Assembly (NCBI GenBank): GCA_051005235.1 | Contig: JBPCJO010000093.1 | Span: 1 to 13,417 of the forward strand | Direction of reading: 5' to 3' | Source: JALQXV01 sp051005235 | Lineage (GTDB): Bacteria > Patescibacteriota > Saccharimonadia > Saccharimonadales > 2-12-FULL-41-12 | DNA length: 13,417 bases | Part shown: piece after piece, positions 1-6,685 of the stretch | How the letters are laid out: each line of letters begins with the position of its first letter | How positions within the stretch are numbered: the stretch's first letter is position 1 | The notes under the pieces: model-generated | The model's database searches: none | Told to the model about the DNA's origin: nothing | The model's input: the letters and a program-made list of their open reading frames with translations, nothing else | Position numbers and translations under genes: made by a program

Positions 1-102
1 TTAACCTTTTGCCGCGATGACCCCAAGACAGAGAGTGTCTTACGTCACGGTGCTTACTTCTGCGAAGGCACCGAGCGGGCATATTTCTGGGCTAAGGATT
101 AG
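1..102 (+). CDS. C-terminal end of a secreted surface protein (X1), 5' truncated by the window
   Basis: Reading frame 1 is open from the first base to a TAG at 100-102, giving the last 33 residues of a protein whose body lies outside the window. The tail VLRHGAYFCEGTERAYFW aligns without gaps with the tail of the 897-residue protein encoded at 6686-9379 (VLRGGGYFCNGSERRFFW). Both have an upstream cysteine 16-17 residues before the YFC cysteine. The next gene on the opposite strand (92-838) is likewise a paralogue of the gene facing the 897-residue protein, so homology is supported by both sequence and position. The stop lies inside the 3' end of the facing gene, an 11-base overlap of the two coding regions. 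The function of the missing part cannot be seen. By analogy it is an exported surface protein, which is inference. Confidence 0.8.
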   Translation, partial: LTFCRDDPKTESVLRHGAYFCEGTERAYFWAKD

Positions 103-838
103 ACTTCTCGTCGAACAAGCTTTGAATGCGGATTATCGAACGGTGTATTGCCTCAATGCGTATAGTATTGTTCCAAAAGTAGTTACGTGAAGTGAGGATG
201 TTTGTTTTTTGAGCATTCGAATCCCGGAAAAGCGCATCAATATCTGGCTGCGAACCACCGTTTTGCACTTGCTGGGCTCGCTTCTGCAAAGTATCCAGGG
301 AGGTTATCTGCTCTCCCAGCCCTGGGTCCCCGACACTACTGGACTTGAGTTTCTCTAGGTCAGCTTTAGTATATCCGACTATCTCTTTAAGGTCGTTAAC
401 GTTTTGTATATCGGTACTAACAAACTGCCGAGTAGCTTTCGAGCTTTTAAGGCCGTAGTCTGCGACGGCTTTAAAGTCATTACAAAACATCTGAAGCTGG
501 GATATTTTATCCTGGTACGACTTCAAAACTGTCTTATCCATCTGTTTAATGTGGCCCTCTATCTGTTGGCAGGTGCCCAAGCCCGAGACCAGAGCCCCCT
601 GATAAGTTTCAATTCTATTTTTTTGTTGGCTGTCCCTGATCTCACGGTCATTTTCGGCTTGGATTATCTCGACACTGTTTTTTATCGATCCAACTTGTTG
701 TTGGTAGTATTGGCGTTCGGTTTGGAGGGCGCTTTTTTTGGGCCACAGTAAAACTATCGCAATAATTACGCAAAACAGAACCCCGAGGATTATTAACAAT
801 TGTCTTTTTCTGATCGGCAGCTGAACCGGTATTCTCAT
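92..838 (-). CDS. Membrane-anchored helical protein with Cys pair and YFWNNT motif (Y1)
   Basis: This 248-residue protein starts at ATG 836-838 and stops at TAG 92-94. It has a basic N-terminus (RKR at 10-12) and one hydrophobic segment at about 14-32, then a polar Gln/Lys/Glu-rich, largely helical body, so it is probably a single-pass protein with most of its mass outside the membrane. Landmarks shared with the gene at 9386-10141 are a cysteine pair (C90 and C119), a DP-x-L-x-E region near 171-176, and a C-terminal R-x-YFWNNT motif at 218-225 followed by an amphipathic helix. The nucleotide sequences look far apart, so the duplication is old. I do not recognise a named family. The facing gene also has a paralogue beside the other copy, which suggests X and Y work as partners, possibly holding the X protein at the cell surface (inference). 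No clear Shine-Dalgarno sequence precedes the start. Confidence 0.85.
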   Translation of the reverse strand: MRIPVQLPIRKRQLLIILGVLFCVIIAIVLLWPKKSALQTERQYYQQQVGSIKNSVEIIQAENDREIRDSQQKNRIETYQGALVSGLGTCQQIEGHIKQMDKTVLKSYQDKISQLQMFCNDFKAVADYGLKSSKATRQFVSTDIQNVNDLKEIVGYTKADLEKLKSSSVGDPGLGEQITSLDTLQKRAQQVQNGGSQPDIDALFRDSNAQKTNILTSRNYFWNNTIRIEAIHRSIIRIQSLFDEKSNP

Positions 839-943
839 TACAGTTAGCTTAACATGAAGATATGTAAGGCAGTGTGAATTTGCATCAGTTAGTACTTTGA
901 ATTACTTCAGAAGGAATAATTTAATCGGGTGGAGTAGAATACC

Positions 944-952
944 TGTGGATAA
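944..952 (-). promoter_or_regulatory. Perfect DnaA-box 9-mer
   Basis: The minus strand reads TTATCCACA, the consensus high-affinity DnaA box. The wider 13-mer AAGTTATCCACAG is identical to the one around the box at 11317-11325, which has the opposite orientation. A single box is not an origin. It could be a DnaA-regulated site or a chance match; I see no cluster of further boxes around it. Confidence 0.45.
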
Positions 953-1145
953 CTTATTTTATTTTGTATAGCTAATTGTTAATAAAACATCATTACTATG
1001 TATCTTAACAGTTTAAAGCCGTGTAAAAATTCAAACTTAACAGTGAGTTAATTAGTTTTGTAGCTATAATAACAACGTTCAAATTCATAAATCGTAGTAA
1101 ATATCACTACATAACTATTATGTAAATTTAGTATTCAATAACCTA

Positions 1146-1174
1146 TTGACCTCTGTTCATGAGTAAGCCATAAT
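1146..1174 (+). promoter_or_regulatory. Sigma70-type promoter for the giant surface protein gene
   Basis: TTGACC (1146-1151) and CATAAT (1169-1174) each match the -35 and -10 consensus at 5 of 6 positions and are separated by the ideal 17 bases. Transcription would start near 1181, giving a leader of about 100 bases before the ATG at 1284. This is the best promoter match in the window. Confidence 0.65.
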
Positions 1175-1184
1175 AGTCATCAGG

Positions 1185-1283
1185 TTATAAAAAAACAAAT
1201 CAAAAATAACCAAAACAAATTAAAAAAACTAAACCCAACCCAAACCAAAACCAAACCCCAAACCAAAAAACCAAACAAAACAA
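1185..1283 (+). promoter_or_regulatory. G-free, A/C-rich unstructured 5' leader without Shine-Dalgarno
   Basis: There is no G from 1185 to the G of the start codon at 1286. From 1231 to 1284 the sequence is only A and C, built of AAACC/CCAAA-like units. Such RNA cannot form stable hairpins and has no Shine-Dalgarno sequence, so ribosome loading would have to rely on an open leader, perhaps through S1-type binding (inference). The complementary template strand is G/T-only over the same stretch and carries several GG, GGG and GGGG runs. Confidence 0.6.
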
Positions 1284-4200
1284 ATGCAAGCCGAATCAAA
1301 ACTGGTTAAATCCCTGTACTGCGTATTACGCAGTTTTCGTGTTTTCTTGGCTTTGGCTGTTTTGTTTTCAACTGTAACCTCCGCCGTATATACATATACG
1401 CGCACGCTCACCCCCACACATGTGTATGCTGCCACCTCCTCCAACCTAAACTACCAAGCCCGCCTACTGAACAGTAGCGGCTCCATTGTCCCCGATGGTT
1501 ACTACAACATCGACTTCAAACTCTACACCGCCGCATCAGGCGGTGCTTCTGTGTGGGGAGAGACCTACTTCGACAGCAACGGCCCTACAGCCGGCAATGA
1601 CAACCGAGTTCGAGTAGTCAACGGCTACCTCAGTGTTAACCTAGCCTCCCTTACAGCTTTTCCTACTACCATCAACTGGGATCAAGACATGTGGCTAACC
1701 ATGAACATAGGCGGGTCTTCCCAAACAGCCACCCCAACCTACGACGGAGAGATGACACCCAGAGTTAAGCTAACTGCCGTACCGTACGCTTTCCAAGCTA
1801 AGCAAGCGGAGAAGCTAGTCCAAAAGCAGGCAACCTTCACCGGCACTGTAGACTTCGGCACACTAACAGCCGACCGCACATACCTGTTCCCAGACACCAG
1901 TCTAGCCACCACTGCCAGCCCCGGCACCATCTGTGTCTTCAACGGTGCCAACAGCAACTGCCCAGCTGCTAGCGGTTCAGCTTTCTACATCCAAAACGAT
2001 ACCGTACTGCAGACACAGTCTAACTTTAATATTCAGGCTCGAGATAGTACTACCACCGGCACCATCGGCGGTATTATCCGGGGAGCAGCTGGGGGGCAGA
2101 CGGTGGATTTGCTGCAGTTGCAAGGAAGTGATGGCAGCGTTCTGGCTAGGTTTAGTGCAACCGGTAGCCTAACGGCGGTGAATGGCACTTTTACTGGTAC
2201 GATTAACACTACAACTGGTACGTTACAAACAAACTCGGTTACGCGGGTAGACAACGCTGGCAATTTGGTTAATATCGGTAACATCACTGGTACAGGTGCG
2301 TTGGCAGTGCAGGCGACTGCCGGCACGCTTGCCCTAAGTGCCACCGGTGCTAACGTCATTACTGCAAGCACTAACGGCGTACAGCGTCTACAGGTCGACA
2401 GCACTGGATTAACTCTGGCAGCCTCCCAAGCTCTTACCGTAACCGGCGGCATCACCTCCACCCGCCCAGCCAGCCCAACTGAAGGCATGATCTACTATGA
2501 CACTACTACCAAACAGCTCCTTGTATATGCCAATGCTAAATGGCAGGCCGATAGAACTACGGCTACCAAGATAGTTGGCATGGGTGCTCCCACTGGTTGT
2601 ACTGGTGCTGTTCCGGTTGCTTCTCAGAACTTCGACGCAGCAGATTTTGTAGTAAATTCCTGCACCAGTGCCCAGTCTACTATTAATGCGGCTATCACCG
2701 CACTCCCAGCTGGCGGGGGTACGGTCTATATAATGGAAGGTACATATATTATAGATGGTGCAATTTTGTTGCCAGCCAACGTTACTATTACTGGTTCCGG
2801 TTCCGCTACGGTTATAAAACTTAAAACAGGCATCAATGCTGCCATAAATGGCATTCAAGAAAGTGGTACATCGAGCCGCTCAGTTATTAGTAACATCAAG
2901 CTCGACGGTAACAAGGCAGGCAATACTGCTGGTGTACAAACAGGTATTAATATTAACGGCGGTAATCCAGGCACCAGAGTAGACAACGTCTGGGTTGAGC
3001 AGTTTCGCAGCAATGGTATTGAGTTTAGCGCCGTTAAAAATGCCAGTATCACAAATAGTACAATTGTTGGCACCGGAACAACTACTGGCGACAGGGCGTT
3101 ATACTTGTCTGTTGGTTCCAACCAAATTAGTGTTAGTGATAATGCTATCCAGGGTAACACCGGCAACGGTATTCATGTAAATACTGGCAGTCCTAATAAT
3201 GTCTTTTCTGGCAATACCTCTCAGGGTAACGGCGGTGGTGGAATTGTGATTGTCGATAGCAGCCAATCGGTTGTGGGCAATATTGTCGCCGGAAACACTG
3301 GTGAAGGTATATCCATCTCTATAGGCTCTAACAATACTGTTTCTGGTAATACTATTTCCGGTAACAGTTTGGCAAACAACTCGGCTGATGGTATTCGCTT
3401 GAGCAATGCTACAAACAATATTATCTCTGGCAACCGCATAATTAACAGTGGCGGTACCAGTGGTACTTCTACCAGTAATGGTATTAACGTTACCTCTACC
3501 AGTACAAACAATAATGTTACAGGAAATATTATTACCGATACGTTTGGTACTGGCTTCGCCATTAATGTTTCCTCCGCCAGTAGTACCGCCAACTATCTAG
3601 CCGACAACACCTACTCCGGCACAGGCGCCAGCAGCATCAGTGACACTGGCACGGGCACCATCTACGCAGGCCAGCTAAACTCCACCAACTCCCTAGTCCT
3701 TCAGGGCCCCGGCGCAGTGAACGTTGGCTCGTCCGGAACTGGCACTGGCTCGCTAAGTGTCACTGGCGGGTACTTTGGTTCTCAGCTGGCTACGCCGGCT
3801 ACGCCAACCGTTGCTGCCCAGGGTACTACGGGCACGTCTACCTATCAATACCGCATCACAGCTCTTGATGGAACAGGCGAGACAGCACCAAGCACCCAAA
3901 GCACCGGGGTTACCAACGGCAACGCTACGCTGAGCGGCATTAACTTTAACCGTATCACCTGGAACCGCCAAGGTGGCGCTACCAGCTATAAGATATACCG
4001 TACTAACGTAGTCACAGGTTCACCATCTACGCTTGGTCTTGTAGGTACCGTCAATGCTAGTGCTACCACTATGCAGTTTGACGATACTGGCCTAGCCGCC
4101 ACTACAGCTGCTCCTAACATCAACACCACCGGCGGTGGCACTTTCAGCGGTAACGTTCTCATTAAACCAGGTGCCGACAATACCTCTGTCTTCCAGATTC

Positions 4201-6509
4201 AAAACTCGGCTGGTAGCAATATCTTCAATGTCGACACTAACAACAACCAAGTGCAACTGGGCAAGACCGGCCCATCCGGCATCGACGGCAGTTTATTGTT
4301 TTATAATGCCTCAAACGCCTTCACCGGCACCATAAAAGCCGGTGTATTAACTGGCAACGTGACCTACCTGCTGCCTGTTGTAACTGCCGGCACTTACAAC
4401 ATCTGTACCGACTCTGGTAACTGTGCCGGTGTGGGTGCTAGCTTGCAGACCTCTTACAACAACTCTATCGGTGGTTCAACTGCCGAGATTAAGCTGGATG
4501 CTACCCGTAGCTCGTTGGACATCCAGGATGCCGATGTTACCTTGGGCGGCACAACCAATCTGTTGGCCGTGCGAGGGTCCACTGGTTCCGGCTTGGGCAG
4601 CTTGCTGTTCGGCGTGCAGGCTAACGGCAACTTCACTGCATCAGGAACTGCAACGGTACAGGGAAGCGGCGGGGTGGTACTAGGCACTCAAACTGGCAAT
4701 GTGGGCAAGATAACCCTTTACAACAGTGGTAATAACAACCCATTGATCTTGCAGAGTGGCACGACTGGTGGCTCCGGCCTAACACTGACACTGCCGAATG
4801 CAGACGGGGGAGTAAGCGATTGTCTTAAGACTAATGGCTCTGGTGTGTTGGCCTTCTCGAGCTGTACCGGTGGAGCTGGTGGTAGTGTGGCGTCCTTGAA
4901 CTCATTGACTGGGGCATTAACTTTAGTTGGTACACTCAATCAAATTAACGTTGCAAACGGCGGCTCCACCATCACCTTGTCTACTCCTCAGGATATTAGC
5001 ACCGTCTCGGCGCCAACTTTTGCCGGCATAACGGTAGGTAAAGCCCCGCCAACTATGGCTACAGTCAGCGACAACCCACTTTCCAACGTGGCAACTACCG
5101 TAAACGTTTCCAGTACTACTGGCTACCCAAGTGGCAGTCCTACGGCTCCTGCTACAATCCTGATCGACTCCGAAATTATGACCTACACCGGCACTACGGC
5201 CACTTCTTTCACCGGAGTTGTACGTGGTGTTTATGGCACTGCCGCTGCCAGCCACAGCAGCGGTGCAGTAGTACAGAACTACCTGCTAAGCGCAGTTACC
5301 AGCAGTACCGCCGCACCAAAATTCGTGGTGCAGGGTAATGGCAACGTTGGTATCGGCGATGCCACGCCGACTGCCTTGTTTACGGTTGGAGCGAATGATG
5401 CCTTCCAAGTAAACAACAGTGGTAACGTCACCGCTCAATCTAGCATTACCTTGGCTGGCGCCAGCGGCACCATTTCGACATCTGCCACCAATGCGGCGCT
5501 TACCTTGCAAAGCAATGGAACCGGCAGCATCTCGCTGGATTCCGGTACTACCGGCTCGGTAAACATCGGTACCGGTGCCAATGCTAAAACTATCCAGATA
5601 GGTACTACCACCGGAGCTGTTAGCCAATCTATCAACATTGGCAACAACGCTACCGCCGGTTCCAGTAGTAGCATTGTTATCGGCTCTACCGTCGGTACCA
5701 GCCCGATGACTTTGCAAAGCGGTACCTCTGGCATATTAATAAAGGGTGCCGATTCTGCGACAGCGTTGCAAATTCAGAAGTCCGATACCAGTGTGTTGTT
5801 GGTGGCCGACACCACCAACATGATAGTAAAAGTCGGCACCACCGGAAGCGCTACCTTGGGCGCTGGCGCACGACTGTTTACTACCGTTGCCGAAGTATCG
5901 ACTACACTGCGGATCGGCGACGGCACCAACGGAGTTAGCTATAACGATACTGTTACTGGTGTGGCCGGCAAGCTGCGTTTCTACGGAACCGCCCGCAACA
6001 GCATTGCCCAGACTCTGACTCCAGAGTTTGCCGGTGCCACGCTAACCGGCGATGGAACTAATAACAGCGGTGCAGTTACCTCCGACTTCTGCTCAAAATC
6101 CAATACGCCAATGCCCGATATCAACACCGGTGTTTGTGTAACGGCCGCAGACAAGCACAACTTTTACTCCTGGACGGCTAACGCCACCAACGACTACGAC
6201 GTCTGGACTAACTGGCAGGTACCCAGCAACTTCGGTGGCTGGGACAATACGCCGATCCAGTTCTACGGCTGGCGCACCAGCGCCACCGAGTCGGTGACAC
6301 TCACGCTTTACAGAGCCAGCGGCGCTGTTTGCGGCACAGCCACGACCATTGGCGGCACCGTTAGCACCTGGAATCTAACCAACTACACCAGCCCATGCAC
6401 CCCAACTGCCGGCGAAAACATGTACTTCCGGGTTCAGCTATCGGTTGGCACCAACAACAACTTCGCGCGCATGGGTGAAATAATCGTTAACTACAAGGGT
6501 AGCTACTAG
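1284..6509 (+). CDS. Giant secreted modular adhesin-like protein with beta-helix (A)
   Basis: This 1741-residue protein is probably an exported adhesin or fibre. A basic N-terminus and hydrophobic core at about 19-36 form a signal sequence or anchor, with a possible cleavage site near VYAA at 47-50. Residues 54-178 form the 'LNYQARLL…TPRVKLTAVPYAF' N-terminal domain common in large bacterial surface proteins. After beta-rich repeats comes a 'GMIYYDTTTKQLLVYANAKW' module (394-423). A right-handed parallel beta-helix with many N-x-I-x-G-N turns spans about 463-790, and an Fn3-like domain about 836-936. Then follow tail-fibre-like modules: YLLP…C1041-x5-C1047; the NQINV…STPQDIS…APTFAGI unit (about 1209-1250); an ILIDSEIMTYTG…GVVRGVYGT unit (about 1285-1330); a VGIGDATPTALFTVG unit (1353-1385); and SINIGNNATAGS beta-roll-like repeats (1426-1470). 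The C-terminal domain (about 1625-1741) is Trp/Tyr-rich. There is no LPXTG motif or C-terminal membrane helix. Codon use changes in the beta-helix part. The ligand is unknown. Confidence 0.9.
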   Translation: MQAESKLVKSLYCVLRSFRVFLALAVLFSTVTSAVYTYTRTLTPTHVYAATSSNLNYQARLLNSSGSIVPDGYYNIDFKLYTAASGGASVWGETYFDSNGPTAGNDNRVRVVNGYLSVNLASLTAFPTTINWDQDMWLTMNIGGSSQTATPTYDGEMTPRVKLTAVPYAFQAKQAEKLVQKQATFTGTVDFGTLTADRTYLFPDTSLATTASPGTICVFNGANSNCPAASGSAFYIQNDTVLQTQSNFNIQARDSTTTGTIGGIIRGAAGGQTVDLLQLQGSDGSVLARFSATGSLTAVNGTFTGTINTTTGTLQTNSVTRVDNAGNLVNIGNITGTGALAVQATAGTLALSATGANVITASTNGVQRLQVDSTGLTLAASQALTVTGGITSTRPASPTEGMIYYDTTTKQLLVYANAKWQADRTTATKIVGMGAPTGCTGAVPVASQNFDAADFVVNSCTSAQSTINAAITALPAGGGTVYIMEGTYIIDGAILLPANVTITGSGSATVIKLKTGINAAINGIQESGTSSRSVISNIKLDGNKAGNTAGVQTGININGGNPGTRVDNVWVEQFRSNGIEFSAVKNASITNSTIVGTGTTTGDRALYLSVGSNQISVSDNAIQGNTGNGIHVNTGSPNNVFSGNTSQGNGGGGIVIVDSSQSVVGNIVAGNTGEGISISIGSNNTVSGNTISGNSLANNSADGIRLSNATNNIISGNRIINSGGTSGTSTSNGINVTSTSTNNNVTGNIITDTFGTGFAINVSSASSTANYLADNTYSGTGASSISDTGTGTIYAGQLNSTNSLVLQGPGAVNVGSSGTGTGSLSVTGGYFGSQLATPATPTVAAQGTTGTSTYQYRITALDGTGETAPSTQSTGVTNGNATLSGINFNRITWNRQGGATSYKIYRTNVVTGSPSTLGLVGTVNASATTMQFDDTGLAATTAAPNINTTGGGTFSGNVLIKPGADNTSVFQIQNSAGSNIFNVDTNNNQVQLGKTGPSGIDGSLLFYNASNAFTGTIKAGVLTGNVTYLLPVVTAGTYNICTDSGNCAGVGASLQTSYNNSIGGSTAEIKLDATRSSLDIQDADVTLGGTTNLLAVRGSTGSGLGSLLFGVQANGNFTASGTATVQGSGGVVLGTQTGNVGKITLYNSGNNNPLILQSGTTGGSGLTLTLPNADGGVSDCLKTNGSGVLAFSSCTGGAGGSVASLNSLTGALTLVGTLNQINVANGGSTITLSTPQDISTVSAPTFAGITVGKAPPTMATVSDNPLSNVATTVNVSSTTGYPSGSPTAPATILIDSEIMTYTGTTATSFTGVVRGVYGTAAASHSSGAVVQNYLLSAVTSSTAAPKFVVQGNGNVGIGDATPTALFTVGANDAFQVNNSGNVTAQSSITLAGASGTISTSATNAALTLQSNGTGSISLDSGTTGSVNIGTGANAKTIQIGTTTGAVSQSINIGNNATAGSSSSIVIGSTVGTSPMTLQSGTSGILIKGADSATALQIQKSDTSVLLVADTTNMIVKVGTTGSATLGAGARLFTTVAEVSTTLRIGDGTNGVSYNDTVTGVAGKLRFYGTARNSIAQTLTPEFAGATLTGDGTNNSGAVTSDFCSKSNTPMPDINTGVCVTAADKHNFYSWTANATNDYDVWTNWQVPSNFGGWDNTPIQFYGWRTSATESVTLTLYRASGAVCGTATTIGGTVSTWNLTNYTSPCTPTAGENMYFRVQLSVGTNNNFARMGEIIVNYKGSY

Positions 6510-6517
6510 GATTTATT

Positions 6518-6634
6518 ATGAAAAACGAATACATCACACCCCACTTAAAAAAGAAACTCTCCCGCTACAAGCTCAAGAAGCAGTCGAGTATCATCGAGAA
6601 AATTCTTGACGACCCCCAGATATTGGCCATCTAA
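6518..6634 (+). CDS. Small basic protein of 38 residues, unknown function
   Basis: The ORF runs from ATG 6518-6520 to TAA 6632-6634 and lies 8 bases after the stop of the giant gene. An AGGA (6508-6511) overlaps that stop codon and sits 6 bases before the ATG, a proper Shine-Dalgarno spacing and the clearest in this window. This suggests translation coupled to the upstream gene. The product has a lysine/arginine-rich first half (HLKKKLSRYKLKKQ) and an acidic-hydrophobic end (IIEKILDDPQILAI), which looks like an amphipathic helix. It has no signal peptide and is probably cytoplasmic. I do not recognise the family. It could be a spurious ORF, but the ribosome site and position argue for a real gene. 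Confidence 0.55.
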   Translation: MKNEYITPHLKKKLSRYKLKKQSSIIEKILDDPQILAI

Positions 6635-6641
6635 TTGCCCG

Positions 6642-6673
6642 TTACACCTTGGCAAGTATTGTAAGTGGTGTAA
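6642..6673. repeat. 7-base inverted repeat overlapping a promoter (possible operator)
   Basis: TTACACC (6642-6648) and GGTGTAA (6667-6673) are perfect inverted arms separated by 18 bases. The left arm abuts the -35 hexamer and the right arm runs into the -10 hexamer of the predicted promoter. No T-run follows, so it does not look like a terminator. A repressor site is possible but unproven. Confidence 0.35.
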
Positions 6674-6676
6674 AAT
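6649..6676 (+). promoter_or_regulatory. Predicted promoter of the propeller protein gene
   Basis: TTGGCA (6649-6654) and TAAAAT (6671-6676) each match consensus at 5 of 6 positions, with a 16-base spacer. The start point would fall around 6683, only a few bases before the ATG at 6686, so the message would be leaderless or nearly so. An AAAGGA stretch at 6677-6682 lies just before the ATG, but its spacing to the start (3 bases) is short for a Shine-Dalgarno. Confidence 0.45.
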
Positions 6677-6685
6677 AAAGGAAGC

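Larger units (their letters stand above)
839..1283. other. AT-rich intergenic region between divergent genes
   Basis: These 445 bases between the leftward Y1 gene and the rightward giant gene hold no credible ORF; the ATG at 853, for example, reaches a stop after seven codons. They contain a perfect DnaA-type 9-mer at 944-952 and the 9-base direct repeat CTTAACAGT at 1004-1012 and 1036-1044, with starts 32 bases apart. A TATAAT hexamer at 1065-1070 has no good -35. A convincing promoter lies at 1146-1174, followed by a G-free leader. I see no tRNA, terminator hairpin or other RNA gene here. Confidence 0.7.

Noticed and set aside
404..751. Plus-strand ORF of 115 codons
   Set aside because: It lies entirely antisense to the Y1 gene, which has a paralogue and a coherent membrane-helix/ectodomain structure. 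The ORF has no ribosome site or recognisable domain.
839..1283. Replication origin (AT-rich region with a DnaA box)
   Set aside because: There is only one perfect box, no cluster, no AT-rich 13-mer array, and no dnaA, dnaN or gyrase genes nearby.
1229..1444. Minus-strand ORF reaching into the A/C leader, with a C-terminus rich in FGLG
   Set aside because: Its low-complexity end is only the complement of the A/C tract, and the rest is antisense to the signal peptide of the giant gene.
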